Notes under the pieces: generated by a model | The model's database searches: none | What the model was told of the DNA's origin: nothing | What the model saw: only the letters and a program-made list of their open reading frames with translations | Translations under genes and position numbers: made by a program | Assembly: GCF_002561455.1 (NCBI RefSeq) | Contig: NZ_NTUP01000019.1 | Coordinates: 1 to 64,000 of the forward strand | Length of the DNA: 64,000 bases | Source of the DNA: Bacillus sp. AFS015802 | GTDB lineage: Bacteria; Bacillota; Bacilli; Bacillales; Bacillaceae_B | Reading direction: 5' to 3' | Part shown: one piece after another, positions 51,977 through 59,310 of the stretch | How positions within the stretch are numbered: the first letter of the stretch is position 1 | Layout: every line of letters begins with the position of its first letter

Positions 51977-53161
51977 CTAGTTATTCTGGGTTATTTCCCT
52001 ACGCCTGTTCTGCAGGGAAAAGACGAGAAGGCTGACGAAAATCACCAGCATCATACAGGCGATCAAATAGAAGAAGCTTGATCCCTTGAACCAGTCGATG
52101 GTGATCCCGCCGATGAAAGGACCAATCATGCTGCCGAAGCTGAAGAAGATTCCGCACATGATGTTCCCGGCAGGCAGTAATTCTTTCGGCAGAAGGTCGG
52201 TCATGTAGCTGATGCCGAGGGAAAACGTCGATCCGACGGCCATACCGGCCAGTGTAAAGCATATGAATAGTCCGATCGTGGACTCAGAAACGATTCCTGC
52301 CGCCGAGAAGCACAGGAAGCCGATCATCATGACAATGAGGAGGACATTCTGTCTACCGTATTTGTCGCTCAAAATGCCAAGGGGAACCTGTGAGATGATG
52401 CTTCCCACTGCAAACGCAGGCAGAAGGATCGCCACGGCTTCAATGGACAATCCGTTTCGCAGGGCGAAAACAGGGAAATTCCCATTTAATGAGGCCTCCA
52501 GGAATCCATATCCGAGAGGCGGCAGCAGGGCGACCCATGCGTATTTGAGCACCTTTCCGAATCGCTGGAAAGACCCGAGAAACGAAGCACTTCCGATGTT
52601 TTGCTGTTCAGGGTATTCATTTTGTAATTTAAAGACAAACATCCACACCGTTAAGCTTAATAAGGAAGAGATGATGAATGGCAACGCCTGATGGATCGTG
52701 ATGAGCTGTGTCATCATCGGGCCGACGGCGAATCCGATCCCAAAGGAAACCCCGTAAATGGATATGTTCCGTCCCCGATGCTCTTTTGGTGAAAAAGAGG
52801 TGATCCACGTCTGGGTGGCAAAGTGGAGCATGTGATCCCCGATGCCGATCAGCAGGCGGAGGATGAACCAGAACCAGAAGGATTTCCAGACCGGGAACAG
52901 TAAGAGTGATGCGGCGACGATGATTCCTCCGATGATGATCATCGGTTTGTATCCGATTTTCTGAAGCGGTCTTTCCATTAATGGAGAGGCCAGCAGGATT
53001 CCGATGTAGAGGGCGGTGGCGTTCAAACCGTTCAGGGAGGAGGACAGGCCGTCCTGCTCGAATATGATGGCGATGAGGGGAAGGAGCATTCCCTGTGAGA
53101 AGCCCGAGATGGCGACGATCCCGACCAACACCCTGAAACGGAAGGCTAATGTTTGATTCAT
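51977..53161 (-). CDS. yfkF: MFS transporter YfkF
   Basis: 394 residues, about 12 membrane helices. SPLMERPLQKIGYKPMII lies after helix 2 and PLGILSDKYGRQNVLL after helix 8 (the second MFS signature). Its position before yfkE and its length agree with B. subtilis YfkF, a DHA1-type transporter of unknown substrate. ATG follows GGGAG at good spacing. It is transcribed away from the OsmC gene. Confidence 0.85.
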   Translation of the reverse strand: MNQTLAFRFRVLVGIVAISGFSQGMLLPLIAIIFEQDGLSSSLNGLNATALYIGILLASPLMERPLQKIGYKPMIIIGGIIVAASLLLFPVWKSFWFWFILRLLIGIGDHMLHFATQTWITSFSPKEHRGRNISIYGVSFGIGFAVGPMMTQLITIHQALPFIISSLLSLTVWMFVFKLQNEYPEQQNIGSASFLGSFQRFGKVLKYAWVALLPPLGYGFLEASLNGNFPVFALRNGLSIEAVAILLPAFAVGSIISQVPLGILSDKYGRQNVLLIVMMIGFLCFSAAGIVSESTIGLFICFTLAGMAVGSTFSLGISYMTDLLPKELLPAGNIMCGIFFSFGSMIGPFIGGITIDWFKGSSFFYLIACMMLVIFVSLLVFSLQNRRREITQNN

Positions 53162-53290
53162 TTGTCAAAACTCCCAATCGTAGTAAATATCTTCTTTGAT
53201 GGTACCCTCAATTTCATTGTTTGGCAATACGATGGGAATAGAGTAAAATCAAAACATCCACTAACATATTAAGGAAGGAATGATTAAGAA

Positions 53291-53674
53291 ATGGAATATA
53301 AGATGCAGGAAGGCGGATTTTACACAGATTTAGGGTTTGGGAAGCTGGAGGTATCGGGTAACGAAGAGTATGGCTTCCGCCCGTTCCAACTACTCGTATC
53401 ATCCGTTGCCGTATGCAGCGGGGGAGTGCTCCGCCAAGTGCTGGAGAAAATGCGTATTCAATTTGACGACATCCACATCAAAGCCGACGTCACCCGCAAC
53501 GAAGCCGAGGCTAACCGTGTCGAAGCCATTTCTCTCCACTTCACGATCAGAGGGACGGACCTTGACGAAGCGAAAATCGAAAAAGCCATGAAGCTCACAC
53601 GCAAGAACTGCTCCATGGTGCAATCCGTAAAGGACAGCATCAAGATTGAAGAGACGTTTGAATTGGTTGGGTAA
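53291..53674 (+). CDS. OsmC/Ohr family protein
   Basis: 127 residues. Both redox cysteines of the family are present, in SVAVCSGGVLRQVL and TRKNCSMVQSVKDSI, so it can act as a thiol-dependent peroxidase on organic hydroperoxides. ATG follows AAGGAAGG. Oddity: codons encoding RGTDL, within HFTIRGTDLDEAKI (53550-53563), spell GAGGGACGGACCTT, an exact copy of the dispersed repeat arm. The residues still fit the usual OsmC pattern, so the gene looks functional. It is followed by a cluster of the same repeat. Confidence 0.9.
   Translation: MEYKMQEGGFYTDLGFGKLEVSGNEEYGFRPFQLLVSSVAVCSGGVLRQVLEKMRIQFDDIHIKADVTRNEAEANRVEAISLHFTIRGTDLDEAKIEKAMKLTRKNCSMVQSVKDSIKIEETFELVG
53550..53563. repeat. GGGACGGACC-family arm inside the OsmC gene
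   Basis: GAGGGACGGACCTT in frame, encoding part of RGTDL. The only copy found inside a gene. Confidence 0.7.
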
Positions 53675-53691
53675 AGTGATGGAGAGGGATG

Positions 53692-53893
53692 GAGGGACGG
53701 AACTCTGAGCAGCATCAATGTGGGAGGTCCTCCCCTCAAAAATGAGTGTTTTAAGTGAACGGCATCAATAAAAGAGGGACGGACCTCTGAATGGATAGAA
53801 CCGTTAGCAGTCCACTATCCTTTCGAAGGTCCGTCCCTCAAAGCAGCGACAAGAACTACCCTTTTCCTCTGTTAAGAGGTCCGTCCCTCTAAG
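53692..53893. repeat. cluster of GGGACGGACC-family arms
   Basis: A diverged arm at 53692-53708 (GGAGGGACGGAACTC), a direct arm at 53772-53789, an inverted arm at 53825-53842 and another inverted arm at 53874-53893. The direct and inverted pairs could form hairpins between the convergent OsmC and stress-protein genes, possibly replacing a standard terminator. Confidence 0.75.
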
Positions 53894-53914
53894 GCGTCCC
53901 TCAACACCTACCCT

Positions 53915-54328
53915 TTACAGCTCCTGGGGTTCGCTGCCGGGTTTTTCGTAGTAGAGGATGGTTTTGGGGGTGAGCTTGAGAAGCTGGTATTCGGGATCAT
54001 CGGGGCTTGCGATCCAGTGTTTGAGCTGGTCGTTCCAGAATCTTGCTTTTAGTTCCGGAGAGTTTTCGACCGAAGCCTCAGCCTCGATTTCTACATAGTG
54101 TTCGTGATCGGAATCACGGTCATACCCGAGCAGGATATGCACATGAGGGTTCTCTGCAATGTCTTCTGCTTTGTGGGCATGTTCGTTGGTTGCCGTGTAC
54201 AGAGTAAGCTCGTCATGATCGAACATCATAAATCGTGAGTACGGTCTGTTGTCACGGATAGTGGCAAGGGTGCCGATTTTATGGTGGGAAAACAACTCTG
54301 TTATTTTATCTTTCAAGGTTTGTGCCAT
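53915..54328 (-). CDS. pyridoxamine-phosphate-oxidase-fold general stress protein
   Basis: 137 residues from ATG 54328 after AGGAGGAAT; a longer frame to 54484 lacks a site and would overlap yfkE. The fold is indicated by KIGTLATIRDNRPYSRFMMF and by VHILLGYDRDSDHEHYVEIEAEASV. It resembles B. subtilis YdaG-type general stress protein 26, flavin-binding proteins of unclear reaction. It is divergent from yfkE. I did not find a convincing SigB promoter in the short intergenic gap. Confidence 0.85.
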   Translation of the reverse strand: MAQTLKDKITELFSHHKIGTLATIRDNRPYSRFMMFDHDELTLYTATNEHAHKAEDIAENPHVHILLGYDRDSDHEHYVEIEAEASVENSPELKARFWNDQLKHWIASPDDPEYQLLKLTPKTILYYEKPGSEPQEL

Positions 54329-54415
54329 GGATATTCCTCCTAATTGGGTTCTATCTATAATGTGTCTAAACAGGCCAGTTTTAACCAAATATCTTACAAA
54401 GGATGGATCATAAAC

Positions 54416-55474
54416 GTGAATAAAGTATTTACTCTCCTTGTATTGGCAGGGGTTCCGGTTTCGGTGATCGGTTCCCTGCTTCATTGGCCCAGCGTCATCA
54501 TGTTCGTCGTCTATTGTGTCACGATTATCGCCCTTGCCGCGTTTATGGGAAGAGCGACGGAAAGCTTAGCCGTCGTGTCGGGTCCACGTATCGGCGGCCT
54601 GTTAAATGCGACGTTCGGGAATGCGGTCGAATTGATCATTTCCATTTTTGCCCTGAAGGCCGGTTTGATCGGGGTCGTTCTCGCCTCCCTGACAGGGTCT
54701 GTCCTGGGGAACCTGCTATTGGTCGCGGGGTTGTCCTTCTTCGTCGGGGGCGTGAAGTTCAAGCGCCAGAAATTCAATGTGTTCGATGCCCGTCATAATT
54801 CAGGACTGCTCATGTTCGCCATCATCGTCGCCTTCGTCATCCCTGAAGTGTTCTCGATGGATATGAATGAAACGGGAACGATGAGTCTTTCCATCGGAAT
54901 CTCGATCATTTTGATTGCCTTGTACTTATTCGCCCTGTTTTTCAAACTCGTCACCCACCGCGGTGTGTATCAGAGTGAGAACAGCGAAGGGGCACATGGT
55001 CATGATGAGGAGCCTGAGTGGAGCAAGGGAAAAGCATTACTCATCCTTGCGGCATCGACCCTTGCCGTCGCGTATGTATCTGAACGTCTTGTTCATACCT
55101 TTGAAGAGGTAGGGGAAGCGTTCGGTTGGAGTGAGCTATTCATCGGGGTCATCATCGTCGCCATTGTCGGAAATGCCGCTGAGCATGCATCAGCCGTCAT
55201 CATGGCGTATAAAAACAAGATGGATGTTGCGGTGGAGATCGCCGTCGGTTCCACCCTTCAGGTAGCCATGTTCGTGGCACCAGTCCTGGTACTGGTTTCG
55301 TTATTCTTTGAAAAAAGCATGTCACTTGTGTTCACCCTGCCTGAACTGGTGGCCATGGTATCAGCGGTCTTACTTACCGTGGTCATCTCCAATGATGGGG
55401 AAACGAACTGGTTTGAAGGATTGACGCTACTTGCGGCTTACTTCATCATGGGGATCGGATTTTATTTACTATAA
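54416..55474 (+). CDS. yfkE: Ca2+/H+ antiporter YfkE (CAX family)
   Basis: 352 residues with about 11 membrane helices, from GTG 54416 after AAAGGATGG; the longer ATG frame at 54344 runs into the divergent gene. The two CAX alpha repeats are clear: GGLLNATFGNAVELIISIFAL and VGNAAEHASAVIMAYKNKMDVAVEIAVGSTLQ, each with the ion-binding Glu. It matches B. subtilis YfkE (351 residues), which exports calcium in exchange for protons. The acidic-His loop EGAHGHDEEPEW lies between the halves. Confidence 0.95.
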   Translation: MNKVFTLLVLAGVPVSVIGSLLHWPSVIMFVVYCVTIIALAAFMGRATESLAVVSGPRIGGLLNATFGNAVELIISIFALKAGLIGVVLASLTGSVLGNLLLVAGLSFFVGGVKFKRQKFNVFDARHNSGLLMFAIIVAFVIPEVFSMDMNETGTMSLSIGISIILIALYLFALFFKLVTHRGVYQSENSEGAHGHDEEPEWSKGKALLILAASTLAVAYVSERLVHTFEEVGEAFGWSELFIGVIIVAIVGNAAEHASAVIMAYKNKMDVAVEIAVGSTLQVAMFVAPVLVLVSLFFEKSMSLVFTLPELVAMVSAVLLTVVISNDGETNWFEGLTLLAAYFIMGIGFYLL

Positions 55475-55485
55475 GTATGAAGTTA

Positions 55486-55496
55486 AGGCCAGGCAC
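55486..55496. repeat. degenerate GTGCC-A-GGCAC copy
   Basis: AGGCCAGGCAC, 9 to 10 of 11 bases of the array core seen at 28964-29000, alone and just after the yfkE stop. Confidence 0.35.
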
Positions 55497-55529
55497 AATT
55501 TCTGATTATCAGACTCTGCAAGATTTTAA

Positions 55530-55620
55530 AAGAACCATTCCAGTCACTGGGGATCGCCCAGTGATTGCCAAAGCAAAAAAAGCAGTGGAATCCTTCAACG
55601 GATTCCACTGCTTTTTTTAG
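55530..55620 (+). terminator. yfkE terminator region with two hairpins
   Basis: A first hairpin CAGTCACTGGG / CCCAGTGATTG is followed by the strong stem AGCAGTGGAATCC / GGATTCCACTGCT with A and T tracts (about 55582-55619). Confidence 0.88.
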
Positions 55621-55804
55621 GGAATGTAGGAATGATTGAAAACGCCAGCTTTGTAGGAGAAGCTGCGCTTTCTCTTCATTGATAGTATAAAATAAAAATT
55701 GAATTTTGTAAATATTCTTTCAAATAAAGTTTTTTGGATAAGGTTCATCTTCTAGGAAAAACTAACGGCAAACCCTTAAGCTATGATTGAAAGGAGTCAC
55801 ATTC

Positions 55805-56647
55805 ATGAAACTAATGCGCACTGCTCTTATGGTCATTCTCGCATTTTTTGTTGCAACCACAGGACTTCACGCTGAAACCACTCCGAAAAAGGAAAGCAAG
55901 CCAAAAACGGAGAAAGCTCCGAAATCAACACAGGATACCAGTGTGAAAATCCCGAACTCAGTATTGAATATCGCCAAAGAAAATACGTATCCCAATTCGA
56001 CACAGGATCAGCCGTATCTTCAACCCAGCGAGTGGAGCCAGGAACTGATCGAAACCTCCAATGTGAGAATCGAAAATCCGAACCTGATCCGCATGTTGAA
56101 CGAATCAACGGTCAATAAAGCACCGACGATCGGACTTCGTGCCACCATCTATCTGGGCGAATGGCCCCTGAACTATGCATCAACGGAAACCTCCCCGAAT
56201 TGGGAGTACCAAAAGGTCAATACGAATTACTTCGATAACCGCGGAGGGAAATCAAACTATCAAATCCACTACGTCCAGGAAGCACAAAAGGTCGTAAAAG
56301 GTGGACTGACAGCAAAGGTTCCCCATGCAGATGATGTGGAAAAAATGATGCTCATCAAAGCCATGGATAAATCCAAGCTCCCACTTGCCTTCCAAACCAT
56401 CGTAGGGGCCGGTACGAAGAAGGATCAAGTGTACAATATCTCACCTAAACGACTCGGTTACCTGTACGCCTATGCACCTGCCATCAATGAAAAGGGGAAA
56501 GTGACCTATGGGGAAGTATTCCTCGTCATGAAGGGAACCAAACGGTCAATCGTCGTGAAAAACGTGACGTCTCAAGGAGTCGGGGCATGGATACCAGTCC
56601 AGGATCACGTCCACTTCGGTTTCATGGCAAGCGAAACACCAAGATAA
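55805..56647 (+). CDS. yfkD: YfkD family secreted protein
   Basis: 280 residues from ATG 55805, six bases after AAAGGAGTC; the longer TTG form at 55787 overlaps that site. Signal peptide 1 to about 23 (ending GLHA). A Lys/Pro/Thr-rich linker (TTPKKESKPKTEKAPKSTQ) precedes the conserved YfkD domain (IPNSVLNIAKENTYPNSTQ, GLRATIYLGEWPLNYAS, YGEVFLVMKG). Probably outside the membrane, possibly retained at the wall. Function unknown. The position after yfkE matches B. subtilis. Confidence 0.92.
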   Translation: MKLMRTALMVILAFFVATTGLHAETTPKKESKPKTEKAPKSTQDTSVKIPNSVLNIAKENTYPNSTQDQPYLQPSEWSQELIETSNVRIENPNLIRMLNESTVNKAPTIGLRATIYLGEWPLNYASTETSPNWEYQKVNTNYFDNRGGKSNYQIHYVQEAQKVVKGGLTAKVPHADDVEKMMLIKAMDKSKLPLAFQTIVGAGTKKDQVYNISPKRLGYLYAYAPAINEKGKVTYGEVFLVMKGTKRSIVVKNVTSQGVGAWIPVQDHVHFGFMASETPR

Positions 56648-56657
56648 AGGTTTAACA

Positions 56658-56694
56658 AAGAGTGAAATCGGGTATATCCTAATTTCACTCTTTT
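56658..56694 (+). terminator. yfkD terminator
   Basis: AAGAGTGAAAT / ATTTCACTCTT stem with TTTT. Confidence 0.88.
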
Positions 56695-56710
56695 ATTATG
56701 TCGAGTGATA

Positions 56711-56719
56711 TGTTATAAT
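56711..56719 (+). promoter_or_regulatory. extended -10 promoter of the 57-residue gene
   Basis: TGTTATAAT is a perfect extended -10 element 40 bases before the start codon. The -35 is weak. Confidence 0.55.
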
Positions 56720-56758
56720 AATTAGAATATTCTGAATTAACAAAGGAGGAACAATAAC

Positions 56759-56932
56759 ATGGAATACTTACTACTATTCGGAGGACTGCTGATCGCATTC
56801 ATCACACTTCGCGTCTGGTTCGGGGCCAGAAGAGCCAAAATCTATGCCCAGATCAAAAAACAAAAATACAACGTCATGGAACCCGCACTCCATAAAGTCA
56901 CCCAAACCAACGACCGCAAACCCCTAGGATAA
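56759..56932 (+). CDS. 57-residue single-pass membrane protein
   Basis: N-terminal helix MEYLLLFGGLLIAFITLRVW, then a basic segment (GARRAKIYAQIKKQKYNVM) and a polar tail ending DRKPLG. ATG follows AAAGGAGG, and promoter and terminator flank it. Probably N-out with a positively charged cytoplasmic tail. No family recognised; possibly counterpart of a short gene such as yfkC region genes, not verified. Confidence 0.7.
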   Translation: MEYLLLFGGLLIAFITLRVWFGARRAKIYAQIKKQKYNVMEPALHKVTQTNDRKPLG

Positions 56933-56934
56933 AA

Positions 56935-56967
56935 GCACATCGGATAAATATCCGATGTGTTTTTTTT
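56935..56967 (+). terminator. terminator of the 57-residue gene
   Basis: CACATCGGAT / ATCCGATGTG stem with eight Ts. Confidence 0.93.
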
Positions 56968-56988
56968 GAGTTTTTTGAGCATTTTTTT

Positions 56989-57074
56989 AGGGACGGACCT
57001 CGGTTTTAGAGGTGGGAAGGCCGGTATATAAGGGTTTGTAGGTTGATTTCGAGTGAATATGAGGGACGGACCTT
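56989..57074. repeat. two direct GGGACGGACC-family arms
   Basis: AGGGACGGACCTC at 56989-57001 and GAGGGACGGACCTT at 57061-57074 in the same orientation, between convergent gene ends. Confidence 0.75.
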
Positions 57075-57080
57075 ATTCAA

Positions 57081-57120
57081 AAATCAAAGGCCCAAACCCA
57101 ACACAGATTTGAGCCTTGAT
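57081..57120 (-). terminator. yfkAB terminator
   Basis: AAGGCTCAAA / TTTGGGCCTT stem on the minus strand followed by TGATTTTTG. Confidence 0.75.
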
Positions 57121-57127
57121 CTTCCTT

Positions 57128-58255
57128 TCAACGGGAAATCTTCGCTTCACGCTTCGAAAAGTCTATATCCTGATAATACATGGACTTAACGAGTACGTTT
57201 GGTCCGAGGCAGCGGGCCATGGGACAGTGGCAGTTCAATTCTTTCGCAAGGGGCTGTTCTTTCCACTTATCAAAAATGGCAGGCAGCGTATCCTTCGTGA
57301 TATTCCCGAGTGGCGGGGTATCACCGAAGTCGGTGACGATGACATCGCCGGTGAAGATGTTCACGTTCAAACGGGAACGGCCGTCGGGGTCATTCCTAAC
57401 GCTCACATTTTTTGCCGAGTAAAGGTTCTTCAGGAATTCCAGATCCTCCTGTGAAGAGCTGCATGGATAGAAAGGCAGGGTCCCGAATAGCATCCATACA
57501 TTCTCGTCGCGGAATGCTAAAATATCCCGGATGGCTTCACGGGTTTCTTCTAATGAAAGAGTCTCCAGGCTTGAAGCGAAGTCAGAAGGATACATGGGAT
57601 GGATTTCGTGACGGCCGCATTTCATTTCATCGACAATCTGACGATGGATCTTTTCCAGGTACGGCAGGGTGTTTTTATTTAACATGGTTTCTGCCGAGAC
57701 AAGGACCCCGCGTTCTGAAAGGGCACGGCTGTTTTCAATCATGCGGTCGAACAGCTTCCGGCGCTGATCCCTCGTTGGTTTCCGTTCCATATTGGCAAAC
57801 CCGACATCGATGAATTCGTCGATCGTTCCCCAGTTATGGGAGATGTGCAGGACATCAAGGTACGGGGCAATCATCAAATAGCGGTCAAGATCCAGGGTGA
57901 GATTCGAGTTAATTTGGGTATGTACGCCCCTGGAATGTGCATACTTGAGTAATGGAAGTACATAATTTTCTACGGATTTCTTGGACATCATCGGTTCCCC
58001 GCCGGTAATACTAAGGGAACGGAGAGTTTTGATATCGTCGAGTTTTCCGAGGATCAGTTCAATGGGCAGGGCACTCGGATCCTTCGGTGATAGGGTATAA
58101 CCAACTGCGCAGTGCTCGCATCTCATATTGCAGAGCGTCGTGGTGGTGAATTCGATATTGGAGAGCGTGATGTCACCATGCTCATCCACATCCAGGTAAG
58201 CCTCCCAAGGATCATGATCAATGGACATTTTCTTGGAGAGAGGTTCAGTTTTCAT
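57128..58255 (-). CDS. yfkAB: radical SAM protein YfkAB
   Basis: 375 residues from ATG 58255 after AAAGGAGC; the longer frame lacks a site. Radical SAM cluster motif C-x3-C-x2-C in TTLCNMRCEHCAVGY, and SAM-binding SITGGEPMMSKKS. The C-terminal CxCxxxxC motif (CHCPMARC) typical of YfkAB may bind an auxiliary cluster. In B. subtilis 168 the gene is recorded as separate yfkA and yfkB; here one intact frame spans both. Cytosolic; the substrate is unknown. Confidence 0.93.
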   Translation of the reverse strand: MKTEPLSKKMSIDHDPWEAYLDVDEHGDITLSNIEFTTTTLCNMRCEHCAVGYTLSPKDPSALPIELILGKLDDIKTLRSLSITGGEPMMSKKSVENYVLPLLKYAHSRGVHTQINSNLTLDLDRYLMIAPYLDVLHISHNWGTIDEFIDVGFANMERKPTRDQRRKLFDRMIENSRALSERGVLVSAETMLNKNTLPYLEKIHRQIVDEMKCGRHEIHPMYPSDFASSLETLSLEETREAIRDILAFRDENVWMLFGTLPFYPCSSSQEDLEFLKNLYSAKNVSVRNDPDGRSRLNVNIFTGDVIVTDFGDTPPLGNITKDTLPAIFDKWKEQPLAKELNCHCPMARCLGPNVLVKSMYYQDIDFSKREAKISR

Positions 58256-58370
58256 TCGTAAAAGCTCCTTTATGATTAAGTCACTCATCCATTATTGAGA
58301 AAGGGCCAGCCCTTGTCAATCGGAAAGTTATTGGTTACCATAGTAAACGTATTGAAAGGAGAGAGAACTC

Positions 58371-58553
58371 TTGGGTAAAGCTATCAACGATAAAGACTCA
58401 CAAGTGAGCTATTTAAAACAACGCCTGAATCTGTTCGTCGACGTTCTGGACTCGATCGACCCCGAACAAGCGGACATTGACGATATCGATCGCCTGATCG
58501 CCATGATCGATGACATAGAAGTAAAATGCGAGCAATTTAAGAAAAGTGAGTAG
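58371..58553 (+). CDS. SE1561 family small protein (YfjT-like)
   Basis: 60 residues, TTG start after GGAGAGAGA. An acidic helical protein (NLFVDVLDSIDPEQADIDDI, IAMIDDIEVKCEQFKKSE). It fits the SE1561 family of short Firmicute proteins and the place of B. subtilis yfjT. It is divergent from yfkAB. Function unknown. Confidence 0.75.
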   Translation: MGKAINDKDSQVSYLKQRLNLFVDVLDSIDPEQADIDDIDRLIAMIDDIEVKCEQFKKSE

Positions 58554-58581
58554 GAGTCCTGGATGGGGCTCTTATTTTTTT

Positions 58582-58596
58582 GGAGGGACGGACCTT
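58582..58596. repeat. GGGACGGACC-family single arm
   Basis: GGAGGGACGGACCTT in the gap after the YfjT-like gene. Confidence 0.7.
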
Positions 58597-58781
58597 GGAT
58601 GGTGTGGGGTGTCGAGACCGGTCCTGGGTGGCCGGAGGCGGAATATGTCATTTTTTGTAGAAACGGTTGACAACCCACGCAGTTCAACCCATTCACCCCG
58701 TAAAGACCTGCCCCAAGCAGGATTTCCCCGCCAAAACGTCTAACTTTAATATAAAACCATCTATTAAAGGAGCGACACCCC

Positions 58782-59228
58782 ATGATCATCACCCCCATTA
58801 AAAAACATCAAAGCGAGCAGGCGAAAAATGTCATACTTTCCGGGTTCCTCGAACGGTTCGGATTCATCGACCACACCCTGAACCCAGATATCCATGACAT
58901 CACACTTGAGTATGACGGCACGCAGCATCATTTTTTTGTCGGGAAAGAAAAGGACGACATCATCTGTACAGGCGCAATCCGGCAAGAAGCGGAAGATACG
59001 TATCAGATCGTGAGGATGTCGGTGCTATCCTCCTTCAGAAAGCGTGGACTAGGTGGCATCATGCTCAAACATCTGGAAGAAAAAGCACACTCCCTTGGCG
59101 CACGAAAGCTCATTCTTGAAACGAATAAGCAGTGGGCCGACGCCATCCAATTTTACGAAAAAAACGGTTATACATATAAGTCAGAAGACGAGATTTCGTG
59201 TTATTACGAGAAGGAAATTCCATTGTGA
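58782..59228 (+). CDS. GNAT acetyltransferase
   Basis: 148 residues. GNAT motif A is in VRMSVLSSFRKRGLGGIMLKHLEEKA and motif B in DAIQFYEKNGYTYKSED. ATG follows AAAGGAGCG. Substrate unknown. Single gene upstream of fumA. Confidence 0.9.
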   Translation: MIITPIKKHQSEQAKNVILSGFLERFGFIDHTLNPDIHDITLEYDGTQHHFFVGKEKDDIICTGAIRQEAEDTYQIVRMSVLSSFRKRGLGGIMLKHLEEKAHSLGARKLILETNKQWADAIQFYEKNGYTYKSEDEISCYYEKEIPL

Positions 59229-59310
59229 AATCCCTTTCAATCTCATTCTTATAGGAGTATAATAATGAATGAAAATTGAGACTGTTTGAGATCTTTAGAG
59301 GGGGAGAACG

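Noticed and set aside
53291-53674. OsmC gene as a pseudogene disrupted by a repeat insertion
   Set aside because: The frame is intact, both cysteines and the full length are present, and the repeat-like stretch encodes residues that fit the family.
53915-54484. Long 189-residue form of the stress protein
   Set aside because: The extension overlaps the divergent yfkE start and lacks a ribosome binding site; ATG 54328 has AGGAGG.
57128-58255. yfkA and yfkB as two separate genes
   Set aside because: One continuous frame carries both the radical SAM motif and the C-terminal CxCxxxxC motif, so a single yfkAB gene is the better call.
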